A stretch of 64,000 nt of DNA from JAEUMW01 sp963734295 (lineage in GTDB: Bacteria > Pseudomonadota > Gammaproteobacteria > Burkholderiales > JAEUMW01). The stretch spans positions 1 through 64,000 of the forward strand of contig CAVTGS010000023.1 of NCBI GenBank assembly GCA_963734295.1, read 5' to 3'. The notes under the pieces are model-generated. The model had not been told where the DNA came from and searched no databases. It saw only the letters and a list, made by a program, of their open reading frames with translations. Shown here piece by piece: positions 37,104 through 46,863 of the stretch; position 1 is the first letter of the stretch, and each line of letters opens with the position of its first letter. The position numbers and the translations under genes are program-made.

Positions 37104-38046
37104 ATGATCGCTGTTGAAGACATCGCCTACGTACGCTACGTGGTTCCCGACCTCACCGCCGCCGAGGCGTTCATGACGGATTTCGGGCTGCGGCGCGCCG
37201 CTCGCACCGATTCGGCACTTTACATGCGCGGCACGGGGCCGACTCATCACATCTACATCGCGGAAGCGGGCACCGAGTCACGCGGTACGGGCTTCGGGCT
37301 GCTCGCCCAAAGCGACGACGATCTTGCGCGGCTTGCCGCAGAAACCGGCACGCGCGTCGAGGCGACGGGTGAGCCCGGAGGAGGCCGTAGGGTCACGCTG
37401 GTCGACCCTGCGGGTAACCGCGTCGACGTCGTCCACGGCATCGAAGCCGTCGAGGCAATACCGGTGCGCGAGCCGATCAGCAGCAATGCGAGCGGCCGGC
37501 ACACGCGTCTCAACCGGCCGGTGCGGCTGGCGAGCGAGCCGGCACATGTCGCGCGACTCGGCCACATCGCGCTCTACGTCCCGGATCGTCGCCAAGTCGG
37601 TCGCGTTCTATTGCGATGTGCTCGGCATGAAGGTCGCCGACACGTACTACGTCGGCACGGAGGACAACCGGATCGCGGCGTTCCTGCGCTGCGGCCTCGG
37701 CAGCCGCTTGACCGATCATCACACGGTGGCGCTCGCGCAGCTTCCGAAGGCCGGCTTCGACCACGCCTCCTTCGAAGTCCTCGACTGGGACGACCTGATG
37801 ATCGGCCACGATCACCTGCGCAGGACCGGGAAATACAAGCACAGCTGGGGCGTCGGCCGGCACTACGACGGCAGCAACGTCTTCGACTACTGGCGCGACC
37901 CGTTCGGCAACAAACTGGAGCACTACACGGATGGAGACCTCGTCAACGACGACTATCAAGGCTCCAACAGCCGCTTCGACCCGGCCGATCCCGGCAAGCT
38001 CCTCGCGATGTGGGGACCACCGCTATCGGCAGACTTTCTCGCGTAG
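37104..38046 (+). CDS. Second type I extradiol dioxygenase (VOC family; one frame break)
   Basis: About 313 residues after bridging a break near 37588. GAGGAGGG precedes the ATG. Start IAVEDIAYVRYVVPDLTAAE parallels the first dioxygenase. The iron ligands are all present: His in LGHIALYVPD, His in TDHHTVALAQ, Glu in KLEHYTDGD. FDYWRDPFGN is the usual strand before the Glu. It is shorter than the upstream paralogue because it lacks the basic tail. The two may act on different catechols, or one on a trihydroxylated intermediate. Confidence 0.86.
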
Positions 38047-38092
38047 CTTTGCGGTCGCGTAATCATTTTGGTGCGAAATCTCAGGAGAACCA

Positions 38093-40487
38093 ATGAGCAA
38101 GTTCATTGTGCGTAAGGCCGCGGTCTTGGGCGCGGGAGTCATGGGGGCGCAGATCGCGGCTCACCTGGCCAATGCCGATGTTCCCGTCGTGCTGTTTGAT
38201 CTTCCTGCCAAGGAAGGGGACAAGAGCGGCGTTGCAAAGAAGGCCCTGGATGGCCTGAAGAAACTCAAGCCAGCCCCGCTCGCCAGCAAGGACAAGCTGA
38301 AGTATGTCGACGCAGCCAACTACGAGGAACACCTTGCCGTGCTTGGCGAGTGCGACCTGGTCATCGAGGCCATCGCCGAGCGCATGGACTGGAAGCATGA
38401 TCTGTACGCCAGAATCGCTCCCCATTTGTCCCCCAATGCGATCGTCGCCTCCAATACTTCGGGCCTGTCCATCAATGCCCTGGCCGAAGGCCTCCCCGCC
38501 TCGGTGCGGCCACGGTTCTGCGGGATCCACTTCTTCAATCCGCCGCGCTACATGTCCCTGGTGGAACTCATCGCCACGGCGTCGACCGACGCCGTGACGC
38601 TGGATGCCCTGGAAACCTGGGTGACCTCGCGGCTCGGCAAGAACGTCGTGCGAGCGCTGGATACGCCCAACTTTGTGGGCAACCGCATCGGCGTCTTCTC
38701 CATCCTCTCGGTCGCGCACCACACCCAGAGATTCGGGTTGGGATTCGACGAGGTCGACGCCTTGACGGGCCCGAAGATCGGCCGCCCCACGAGCGCCACC
38801 TATCGCACTATCGACGTCGTCGGTCTGGACACCGTGGCCCACGTGATCAAGACCATGCAGGACACCCTGCCCGCCGATCCGTGGCACGATTACTTCAAGG
38901 CGCCCGCCTGGCTCGCAGCCCTCATCGAAAAGGGCGCACTGGGCCAAAAATCGAAAGCCGGCATCTTCCGGAAGGTCGGCAAGGAGATCCAGGTCCTGGA
39001 TCTTTCCGCGCAGGATTACCGCGCTTCCGCCGGTGCGGTGGCTGACGAGGTGGCTGCCATTCTCAAGATCAAGAGTCCGGCCGAGAAGTTCGCCGCCCTT
39101 CGCGCTTCAGCGCCATCCGCAGGCCCAGTTCCTGTGGGCCATCTTCCGGGACCTGTTCCACTACTGCGCGGTGCAGCTCGAGAACGTTGCCGACAATGCC
39201 CGCGACCTCGATCTGGCGCTCCGATGGGGCTATGGCTGGGCACAGGGTCCCTTCGAAATCTGGCAGGCCGCTGGCTGGGCAGACATTGCCCAGGCGGTCG
39301 CCGCCGACATCGCAGCCGGCAAGGCCATGAGCACCGTTCCGCTGCCAGCCTGGGTGACCGCTCAGAGCGGTGTTCATACACCCGAAGGCTCCTGGTCTCC
39401 CCGTCGCAAGACCTATGTTCCCCGCTCCGCGCTTCCGGTCTACGAGCGCCAGCTTTTTCCCGAGCGCGTGCTGGGCGAGGGCGCAAGCACTCCAGAGCAG
39501 TCCGGCGAGACCCTGTTCGAGAACGACGGCGTGCGTCTGTGGCGCCTGCCGGCGGTGGATGCCCGCATCGGCATCGTTTCCTTCAAGTCCAAGATGCATA
39601 CCATCGGCGATGAAGTGCTGGATGGCCTGTTGGCCGCCATCTCCTTTGCCGAGCAGGAGCTGGACGGCATCGTCGTCTGGCACGAAGCCCCGTTCGCGGC
39701 CGGCGCCAACCTGCAGCAGGTGAGCGTGGGCTGCGCGGCCGGCCGCTTCGATCTGCTCGAAGCGACGGTCGAGAAATTCCAGCGTGCCTCGCAGGCGCTG
39801 AAGTACGCCCAGGTGCCCACCGTCGCCGCGGTGCAGGGCATGGCGCTGGGGGGCGGCTGCGAGTTTGTCATGCATGCCGCCAAGCGGGTGATGGCGCTGG
39901 AGAGCTATGTCGGCTTGGTCGAAGCCGGTGTCGGCCTCATCCCGGCGGGTGGCGGTTGCAAGGAGTTCGCCATTCGCGCGGCGCAGTGGGCTGCACGCTC
40001 GGCCACGCCTACCTCGGTCATGGGCTTTCTGGAGCCGGTGTTCCAGTCGGTCGCCATGGCCAAGGTGTCCGCCAGCGCCCAGGAAGCCGTGGAGATGGGC
40101 TTCGCCCGCGATACCGACAGCATCGTCTTCAATCCCCAGGAGCTCCTCTACGTCGCCATCCGCGAAGCCCGCGCCATGGCGGACGCCGGTTACGCGCCGC
40201 CCACGAAGGCGCGCGGCATCCCGGTGGCCGGCCGTACCGGCATCGCCACCCTGGAGATGATGCTGGTGAACATGAAGGACGGCGCCATGATCTCCGCCCA
40301 TGACTACAAGGTCGCCAAGGCCGCCGCCATCGCGCTCTGCGGTGGCGAGGTCGAGGCCGGGAGTCTGGTGGATGAGGATTGGCTGATCCGCACCGAGCGC
40401 CGCCTCTTCGTCGAGCTCCTGAAAACCCCCGAAACCCAGGCCCGGATCAAGCACATGCTGGAAACCGGCAAGCCGCTGCGCAACTGA
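38093..40487 (+). CDS. 3-hydroxyacyl-CoA dehydrogenase / enoyl-CoA hydratase, FadB-like (one frame break)
   Basis: About 798 residues after bridging a break near 39105 (CTTCGCG then CTTCAG, probably two bases lost from a CGCGCG run). The NAD-binding domain is first: KAAVLGAGVMGAQIAAHLAN. IHFFNPPRYMSLVELI carries the catalytic His of HF-NP, and NFVGNRIGVF follows. The crotonase domain is C-terminal: PTVAAVQGMALGGGCEF (oxyanion loop) and YVGLVEAGVGLIPAGGG (Glu). This domain order is that of the FadN/PhaB-type fusion, reverse to E. coli FadB. It performs hydration and NAD-dependent oxidation in beta-oxidation. AGGAGA lies upstream of the ATG. Confidence 0.88.
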
Positions 40488-40507
40488 TCCGGCCGAGGAG
40501 ACATGCA

Positions 40508-41707
40508 ATGAGCAAACAGATTCAAGACGCCTACATCGTCGCCGCAACCCGCCTGCCGGTCGGCAAGCGCAGTGGCATGTTCAGGAACGTGCGGCCGGAC
40601 GACATGCTGGCCCATGCCCTCAAGTCCGTCGTGGCCCAGGTACCGAGCGTCGACCCGGCGCTGATCGAGGATGTCATCGTCGGCTGCGCTTTGCCCGAAG
40701 CGGAGCAGGGCATGAACGTCGCCCGCATCGGGCTGCTGCTGGCCGGCCTGCCGAATACCGTGTCCGGCCTGACGATCAACCGCTTCTGCTCGTCGGGCGT
40801 GCAAGCGGTATCCGATGCCGCAAACCAGATCCGCCTGGGCCAGGCGGATGTGATGATCGCCGCCGGCACCGAATCCATGTCGGTCATGCCCCAGATGACG
40901 GGTAACAAGGTCGCCATAAACCCGGCGGTCTTTGCGCACGAGGAGCATGTCGGCATCGCCTACGGCATGGGACTCACCGCCGAGCAGGTCGCCAATCGCT
41001 GGAAGATCAGCCGCGAGGAGCAGGACGCCTTTGCCGTGCAATCGCACAAGAAGGCCTGCGCGGCCATCGCTGCCGGCCATTTCGCTGCCGAGACCTCCCC
41101 CTTCACGATCCGCGAGCATCTGCCGGACCTGAAGAGTGGCGAGATCAAGGTCAGGGAACGGACGGTCGACACCGACGAGGGCCCGCGCCCGGATTCCAGC
41201 ATGGAGAGGCTGGCAAAGCTGAGGCCGGTCTTCCATGCCAGGGGCTCGGTCACCGCCGGTAATTCCTCACAGATGTCCGACGGCGCCGGCGCGGTCATGC
41301 TGGTGTCCGAAAGGATCCTCAAGGAGCACAACCTGAAGCCGCTCGCCCGCTTTGCCGGCTTTGCGGTCGGGGGCGTCCCCGCGGAGGTCATGGGTATCGG
41401 CCCGATCGTGGCCATCCCCAAGGTTCTGAAGCAGACCGGGATCAACCAGGACGACCTCGACTGGATCGAGCTCAACGAAGCCTTCGCGGCCCAGGCCTTG
41501 GCGGTGATCCGCGACCTGGGTCTCAACCCGGAGAAGATCAATCCCCTGGGCGGGGCCATCGCGCTGGGCCATCCGCTGGGCGCCACCGGCGCCATCCGCA
41601 CGGCGACCGTGACCCACGGCCTGCAGCGCACCGGCGGCCGCTACGGCATGGTGACCATGTGTATCGGCACCGGCATGGGTGCGGCCGGCATCTTCGAGCG
41701 GGTGTAG
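40508..41707 (+). CDS. Acetyl-CoA C-acyltransferase (beta-ketothiolase)
   Basis: 399 residues, unbroken. The nucleophile Cys is in TINRFCSSGVQA. The His of ALGHPLGATGA and the second Cys in VTMCIGTGMGAAGIFERV complete the thiolase triad. GAGGAG lies ahead of the ATG at 40508, which is 20 bases after the FadB-like stop. It cleaves 3-ketoacyl-CoA to acetyl-CoA, the last step of the encoded beta-oxidation. Unlike the thiolase-like gene at 20715, this one is fully equipped. Confidence 0.92.
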   Translation: MSKQIQDAYIVAATRLPVGKRSGMFRNVRPDDMLAHALKSVVAQVPSVDPALIEDVIVGCALPEAEQGMNVARIGLLLAGLPNTVSGLTINRFCSSGVQAVSDAANQIRLGQADVMIAAGTESMSVMPQMTGNKVAINPAVFAHEEHVGIAYGMGLTAEQVANRWKISREEQDAFAVQSHKKACAAIAAGHFAAETSPFTIREHLPDLKSGEIKVRERTVDTDEGPRPDSSMERLAKLRPVFHARGSVTAGNSSQMSDGAGAVMLVSERILKEHNLKPLARFAGFAVGGVPAEVMGIGPIVAIPKVLKQTGINQDDLDWIELNEAFAAQALAVIRDLGLNPEKINPLGGAIALGHPLGATGAIRTATVTHGLQRTGGRYGMVTMCIGTGMGAAGIFERV

Positions 41708-41711
41708 GACG

Positions 41712-42251
41712 GTGAAGCCCGCCTGGCTGGCCAAGCTGACGCCGAAGTGGCGGGCGCGGATGGTACGGCTGACGTTCAACCTCCATCCCGCCTACCGTGG
41801 CACCGGCGGGCGCGTCCTCCACGTCGCGCCCGACCTCTCCCACATCCGCGTCAGCCTGCCGCTCAGTTGGCGAACCAGGAATCTCGTCGGCTCGCTCTAC
41901 GGCGGCTCGCTCTTCGCCGTCACCGACGGTATACACCCGATGCTGCTGATGGCGGCGCTGGGCAGGGACTTCGTGGTCTGGGACAAGGCGGCCAGCATCC
42001 GCTACCGGAAGCCGGGCCGTTCCACGCTCTATGCCGATTTCACCATCGACGAGGCGGAGGTCGAGGCCATCCGTGCGGCCCTGGCGGTAACACCCGAGGT
42101 CGACAGGACCTACCAGGTCGAGCTCAAGGACAACGACGGCGTTGTCCATACGGTGGTTGAACGGACCGTGTATGTGGCCGAGAAAAGCCATTACAAGCGG
42201 AAGACCACTCAGGGAGCGGCCGAGGCCGCCCTTCAAATCAACGGATTCTAG
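41712..42251 (+). CDS. Hotdog-fold DUF4442 thioesterase-like protein
   Basis: 179 residues from a GTG at 41712, four bases after the thiolase stop; the ribosome site is weak (TAGGAC) and coupling to the thiolase is likely. The pattern LVGSLYGGSLFAVTDGIHPM with VWDKAASIRYRKPGRSTLYA matches DUF4442, hotdog proteins related to acyl-CoA thioesterases such as YiiD C-terminal and PaaI types. The Asp in TDG sits where thioesterases have their catalytic acid. It may release CoA from stalled intermediates. Confidence 0.8.
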   Translation: MKPAWLAKLTPKWRARMVRLTFNLHPAYRGTGGRVLHVAPDLSHIRVSLPLSWRTRNLVGSLYGGSLFAVTDGIHPMLLMAALGRDFVVWDKAASIRYRKPGRSTLYADFTIDEAEVEAIRAALAVTPEVDRTYQVELKDNDGVVHTVVERTVYVAEKSHYKRKTTQGAAEAALQINGF

Positions 42252-42271
42252 AACCCGAGGAGAAAGCACCC

Positions 42272-44068
42272 ATGAGCGACTACACCGCCCCCATTGCCGA
42301 GATGCGCTTCGTCATGGACGAACTTGCAGGTTTCCCGGAACTGAGCGCAAAGTTTCCGGAGTTTTCCGAATCGACGCCGGAGATGGCTGATGCCATCCTC
42401 GAGGAGGCTGGCAAGCTGGCCAGCGAAGTCCTGGCTCCGCTCAATCGCGTCGGCGACAAGGAGGGGTGCAAGCTGACCCCGGACGGCGTCACCACGCCAC
42501 CGGGCTGGAAGGAAGCCTACAAGGCCTTCTGCGAAGGCGGTTGGAACGGCATCACCGGCCCAGCCGAATATTCGGGCCATGGTCAGCCGGACACCCTCGG
42601 CCTCGCCGTCAAGGAGATGATGAGCTCGGCCAATATATCGTTCTCCCTTTGCCCGCTTCTCACCGCTGGCGCTGTCGAGGCGCTGCGGATCTGTGCCAGC
42701 GATGAGCTGAAGTCTGTCTTCCTGGAAAAGATGATCACCGGCGAATGGACGGGGACGATGAATCTGACTGAGCCCCAGGCCGGCTCGGACCTCGCCCTCA
42801 TCCGCAGCCGGGCGGAGCCGCAGGCGGATGGTACCTATCGCATTTTCGGCCAGAAGATTTTCATCACCTACGGCGATCACGACTTGACCGACAACATCGT
42901 CCATCTCGTCCTGGCCCGCCTACCCGATGCACCGGCGGGGGTTAGGGGGATTTCGCTGTTCCTGGTGCCCAAGTTCCTGGTGAATGCCGATGGTTCCCTC
43001 GGCGAGCGCAACGATGTCCGTTGCGTCTCCATCGAGCACAAGCTCGGCATCCACGCCAGCCCGACCTCCGTGCTTGCCTTCGGCGACCACGGTGGTGCCG
43101 TGGGCTATCTGCTGGGCGAAGCCAACCAAGGTCTCGCATACATGTTCATCATGATGAATGAGGCCCGCTTGGGCGTCGGCCTGCAAGGCATCGCGCTGGG
43201 CGAGCGCGCCTACCAACAGGCCCTGGCCTTCGCCCGGGAGCGCAAGCAGGGGCGGGACGCCGTCACCGGCGAAGCCCTGGTGACCATAAACAAGCACCCG
43301 GACGTGCGCCGCATGCTCATGCTCATGAAGAGCCGCGTCGAAGCCTGCCGCGCGCTGGCCTACGTCACCGCCGGGATGCTGGACCGGGCCCACGCCCACC
43401 CCGACCCGGAGGAGCGCCAGCGCAACCTGATGCTGGCCGAGTTGATGATCCCGCTGGTCAAGGGCGGCGGCACCGAAATGGGTATTGACGTCACCTCTCT
43501 CGGCATCCAGATCCACGGCGGCATGGGCTTCATCGAGGAAACGGGAGCGGCCCAGCACTGGCGCGACTCCCGCATCACCACGATTTACGAAGGCACCACC
43601 GGTATTCAGGCCAACGACCTCGTATTCCGCAAGCTCATGCGTGACGGCGGGGCCACGGCCAAGATCGTCTTCGGCGAAATCGCCGGCACCGCCAAGGCCC
43701 TGGCCGCCAGCGAGCGGCCGGAGCTGCACGCGATCGCCCAGCGCCTCACCGCAGGGCTCGACGCCTGGGTGAAAGCCACCGAATGGCTGGCGGCCAACGC
43801 CGAGACCAACCTCGCCGGCACCCTGACCGCAGCCGTACCCTACCTGCATCTCGCCGTCACGGTCTGCGGCGGCTGGCAGATGGGTCGCGGAGCCTTGGCG
43901 GCGGCGAGGAAGCTGGCCTCCGGGGAAGGCGATGCCCGCTTCTGTGCCGCCAAGATCGCCACCGCGCGTTTTTACGCGGATCAACTACTGCCCCTGGCCG
44001 CCGCATACGGCGAGAACGTGCGGGCCGGCAACGCAGCCCTGGCAGCGGTAACGGACGAGATGTTATGA
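42272..44068 (+). CDS. Acyl-CoA dehydrogenase, long FadE-like type
   Basis: 598 residues, unbroken, GAGGAG upstream. The FAD/substrate region is WTGTMNLTEPQAGSDLALI, then IFGQKIFITYGDHDL. The C-terminal helical domain has GMGFIEETGAAQHWRDSRIT and YEGTTGIQANDL, where the Glu in YEGTT is the catalytic base. Length and the extra C-terminal domain place it with the 3-methylmercaptopropionyl-CoA or long-chain dehydrogenase type found in gram-negative bacteria. It feeds electrons to the ETF encoded downstream. Confidence 0.92.
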   Translation: MSDYTAPIAEMRFVMDELAGFPELSAKFPEFSESTPEMADAILEEAGKLASEVLAPLNRVGDKEGCKLTPDGVTTPPGWKEAYKAFCEGGWNGITGPAEYSGHGQPDTLGLAVKEMMSSANISFSLCPLLTAGAVEALRICASDELKSVFLEKMITGEWTGTMNLTEPQAGSDLALIRSRAEPQADGTYRIFGQKIFITYGDHDLTDNIVHLVLARLPDAPAGVRGISLFLVPKFLVNADGSLGERNDVRCVSIEHKLGIHASPTSVLAFGDHGGAVGYLLGEANQGLAYMFIMMNEARLGVGLQGIALGERAYQQALAFARERKQGRDAVTGEALVTINKHPDVRRMLMLMKSRVEACRALAYVTAGMLDRAHAHPDPEERQRNLMLAELMIPLVKGGGTEMGIDVTSLGIQIHGGMGFIEETGAAQHWRDSRITTIYEGTTGIQANDLVFRKLMRDGGATAKIVFGEIAGTAKALAASERPELHAIAQRLTAGLDAWVKATEWLAANAETNLAGTLTAAVPYLHLAVTVCGGWQMGRGALAAARKLASGEGDARFCAAKIATARFYADQLLPLAAAYGENVRAGNAALAAVTDEML

Positions 44069-44117
44069 CCAGTCAAGCTCACGCTGTTGCCACGACATGG
44101 ACGCCACAGGAAAAGCC

Positions 44118-44948
44118 ATGCTGATCAGCAAGTGCTTCGCGAAGGATCTGTTCCAGGGAAAGACCGTCTTCGTCACCGGCGGCGGGAGCGGCATCAACCT
44201 CGGCATCGCGAAGAGCTTCGCGGCGCTCGGCGCCAACATCGCCATCTGCGGCCGGACGCAGGAGAAGCTCGACAAGGCCGCCGTGGAGTTGCGCGCACTT
44301 GGCGCCAGCGTTTGCGCGGTGGCCGCCGACGTGCGCGACCTGAGTGCACTCGAAGCCGCTCTTGCCCGCAGCCGCGCAGAGCTCGGACCGATGGATGTGC
44401 TGGTCTGTGGCGCGGCAGGTAATTTTCTCGTGCCAGCCGAGAAGCTTTCCGCCAACGGCTTCAGGACCGTCATCGATATCGACCTCATCGGCTCGTTCAA
44501 CGCGTCGCGCGCCGCATTCGAGCAGCTCAAGGAAACGCAGGGCACGATCCTCTACATCTCGGCTGGAATGTCGTACGTACCACATGCCTACCAGGTCCAC
44601 GTCGGCGCGGCCAAGGCCGGCATCGACATGATGATGCGCAACCTCGCGCTCGAGTGGGGCCGCTATGGCGTCCGCGCCAACAGCATCGTGCCCGGACCGA
44701 TCGAAGGCACCGAAGGGCTGAGGCGCCTGTCGGGTGACGCGAAGGATGCCGTTGCCGCGAGCGTCCCGATAGGCCGGTTGGGAACGGTCGACGACATCGG
44801 CCAGACCGCTGCCTTTCTGGCCTCACCGCTTGCGTCGTACATCACCGGCTGTGTGGTCGTCTGCGACGGCGGCTCGAATCTCGCCGGGTCGGCGCCGTTT
44901 AATGCGATTACCGAGAAGCTGTTGCAGTCGATGGCGGAGAAACCCTGA
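44118..44948 (+). CDS. SDR, 2,4-dienoyl-CoA reductase-like
   Basis: 276 residues. The ATG at 44118 is preferred because AGGA lies seven bases upstream; an ATG at 44097 lacks a site. TGGGSGINLGIAKSFAALGA is the cofactor loop (GGGSGIN is characteristic of dienoyl-CoA reductases), with VCGAAGNF in place of NNAG. The usual Tyr-x-x-x-Lys region reads VHVGAAKAGID: the Lys is kept and the Tyr is replaced by Val, as in the peroxisomal-type DECR2 group. It would remove double bonds left by unsaturated acyl-CoAs. Confidence 0.84.
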   Translation: MLISKCFAKDLFQGKTVFVTGGGSGINLGIAKSFAALGANIAICGRTQEKLDKAAVELRALGASVCAVAADVRDLSALEAALARSRAELGPMDVLVCGAAGNFLVPAEKLSANGFRTVIDIDLIGSFNASRAAFEQLKETQGTILYISAGMSYVPHAYQVHVGAAKAGIDMMMRNLALEWGRYGVRANSIVPGPIEGTEGLRRLSGDAKDAVAASVPIGRLGTVDDIGQTAAFLASPLASYITGCVVVCDGGSNLAGSAPFNAITEKLLQSMAEKP

Positions 44949-45039
44949 CCGCCAGCAGCGCCCCGTCTCGCTACCTACGCATCGATTGCGGAACCAGGAC
45001 GATGAAGAGGATCTTCCACCACTTACCAACGAGGAAAAC

Positions 45040-45792
45040 ATGAAAGCACTCGTGGCAGTCAAGCGCGTCATCGACTACAACGTCAGGGTGCGCGTCAAGC
45101 CCGACGCCAGCGGCGTCGACATGGCGAACGTCAAGATGGGCATGAACCCGTTCGACGAGATCGCCGTCGAGGAAGCGGTGCGGCTCAAGGAGAAGGGCGC
45201 GATCAGCGAGATCGTCGTCGTCACCTGCGGCGTCGCGCAGTGCCAGGAGACGTTGCGTAGCGCCATGGCAATCGGCGCCGATCGCGCGATCCTGGTCGAA
45301 ACGACCGAGGAGCTGCAGCCTCTCGCGGTCGCCAAGTTGCTCCAAGCGGTCGTCGTCAAGGAACAACCGCAGCTCGTCATCTTGGGCAAGCAAGCGATCG
45401 ACGATGACTGCAACCAGACCGGCCAGATGCTCGCCGCGCTGCTCGATTGGGGCCAGGGCACCTTTGCGAGCAAGGTCGTGATCGAAGGTAGCGCCGTCAC
45501 CGTCACCCGCGAGGTCGACGGCGGGCTCGAGACGGTGAAGCTATCGCTGCCGGCGGTCGTCACCACCGACCTGCGGCTTAACGAACCCCGGTACGCAACG
45601 CTGCCGAACATCATGAAGGCGAAGAAGAAGCCGCTGGAGACGCTGAAACCTGCCGACCTCGGCATCGACGTCGCGCCGCGGCTGAAGACCCTCAAGGTTG
45701 TCGAGCCGCCGAAGCGCAGCTCCGGCGTAATGGTGCCCGACGTCCCGACGTTGGTTGCGAAACTCAGGAACGAAGCGAAGGTGATCAAATGA
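45040..45792 (+). CDS. etfB: Electron transfer flavoprotein beta subunit
   Basis: 250 residues from the ATG at 45040 (GAGGA upstream). The start MKALVAVKRVIDYNVRVRVK, the AMP-site region VILGKQAIDDDCNQTGQMLA and the end recognition loop KAKKKPLETLKPADL are standard for EtfB. The protein binds AMP and, with EtfA, one FAD, and accepts electrons from acyl-CoA dehydrogenases. It overlaps etfA by four bases. Confidence 0.95.
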   Translation: MKALVAVKRVIDYNVRVRVKPDASGVDMANVKMGMNPFDEIAVEEAVRLKEKGAISEIVVVTCGVAQCQETLRSAMAIGADRAILVETTEELQPLAVAKLLQAVVVKEQPQLVILGKQAIDDDCNQTGQMLAALLDWGQGTFASKVVIEGSAVTVTREVDGGLETVKLSLPAVVTTDLRLNEPRYATLPNIMKAKKKPLETLKPADLGIDVAPRLKTLKVVEPPKRSSGVMVPDVPTLVAKLRNEAKVIK

Positions 45793-46721
45793 CTGCACTC
45801 GTAATAGCGGAACACGAACACGGCACACTCAAAGGTGCGACGCTGAACACCATCACGGCGGCGCAGCAATGCGGCGACGACGTGCACGTACTGATCGCGG
45901 GCACCGACGCCAAGGGCGCGGCCGAGCAGGTGGCGAACATCGCCGGCGTCGCGAAGGTGCTGCTGGCCGACGCGCCCCAGTTCGAGGAGCAGCTCGGCGA
46001 GACCGTCGCTCAGCAAGTGCTCGCGCTTGCCGGCGGCTACAGCCACATCCTCTTCCCGGCCACTGCGCACGGCAAGAACGTTGCGCCGCGCGTTGCCGCG
46101 AAGCTCGACGTCCAGCAGATCTCCGACATCGTCAAGGTCGTCAGCCCCGACACCTTCGACCGGCCGATCTACGCCGGCAACGCGATCGCCACCATGCAGA
46201 GCGTCGACAAGGTGAAGGTGATCACGGTGCGCACTACGGCGTTCGATGCCGCACCCGAAGGGGGAAGCGCGCCGATCGAACCCGTGGCGGCGGTTGGCGA
46301 TTCCGGCAAGAGCAGCTTCATCGGCCGCGAGGTGATGAAGAGCGACCGGCCCGAGCTGACCGCGGCGAAAGTCGTCGTCTCCGGTGGCCGTGCGCTCGGC
46401 TCGGCGGCCAAGTTCAACGAGCTGCTCATGCCGCTGGCTGACAAGCTTGGCGCCGCGCTCGGCGCGAGCCGTGCGGCGGTCGACGCCGGCTATGCGCCGA
46501 ATGACTGGCAGGTCGGTCAGACCGGCAAGATTGTCGCCCCGCAGCTCTACATTGCAGTGGGTATCTCCGGGGCGATTCAGCATCTGGCGGGAATGAAAGA
46601 TTCCAAGGTGATCGTGGCGATCAACAAGGATCCGGATGCCCCAATCTTTCAGGTCTCCGACTATGGCCTGGTCGGCGACTTGTTCGAGATCCTTCCTGAA
46701 CTGACGCAGCACTGCGGCTGA
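45789..46721 (+). CDS. etfA: Electron transfer flavoprotein alpha subunit
   Basis: 310 residues. The C-terminal FAD domain reads VVSGGRALGSAAKFNELLMP, VGQTGKIVAPQLYIAVGISG, AIQHLAGMKDSKVIVAINKD and PIFQVSDYGLVGD, the classical EtfA signature. The start MTALVIAEHEHGTLKGATLN is typical. Coupled to etfB by an ATGA overlap, it carries electrons to the ETF-quinone oxidoreductase encoded next. Confidence 0.95.
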   Translation: MTALVIAEHEHGTLKGATLNTITAAQQCGDDVHVLIAGTDAKGAAEQVANIAGVAKVLLADAPQFEEQLGETVAQQVLALAGGYSHILFPATAHGKNVAPRVAAKLDVQQISDIVKVVSPDTFDRPIYAGNAIATMQSVDKVKVITVRTTAFDAAPEGGSAPIEPVAAVGDSGKSSFIGREVMKSDRPELTAAKVVVSGGRALGSAAKFNELLMPLADKLGAALGASRAAVDAGYAPNDWQVGQTGKIVAPQLYIAVGISGAIQHLAGMKDSKVIVAINKDPDAPIFQVSDYGLVGDLFEILPELTQHCG

Positions 46722-46863
46722 GCAGGTCGCCGGACTTGGCGCAAGCCACTGGCTGGCCGTGCGATCAAGGATCAGAGCTGGCTGGTGGTGCGCCCGAACT
46801 TTCGCGGGGGCGAGGCGAACGAAGGCACGCATGATCATGGCATCGGCGAGAATGTAACTACTT

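Noticed and set aside
34977..37250. A 757-codon open frame on the minus strand
   Set aside because: It is antisense to the dioxygenase and FAH genes whose motifs and ribosome sites are clear; composition is Arg/His/Glu-rich as in shadow frames.
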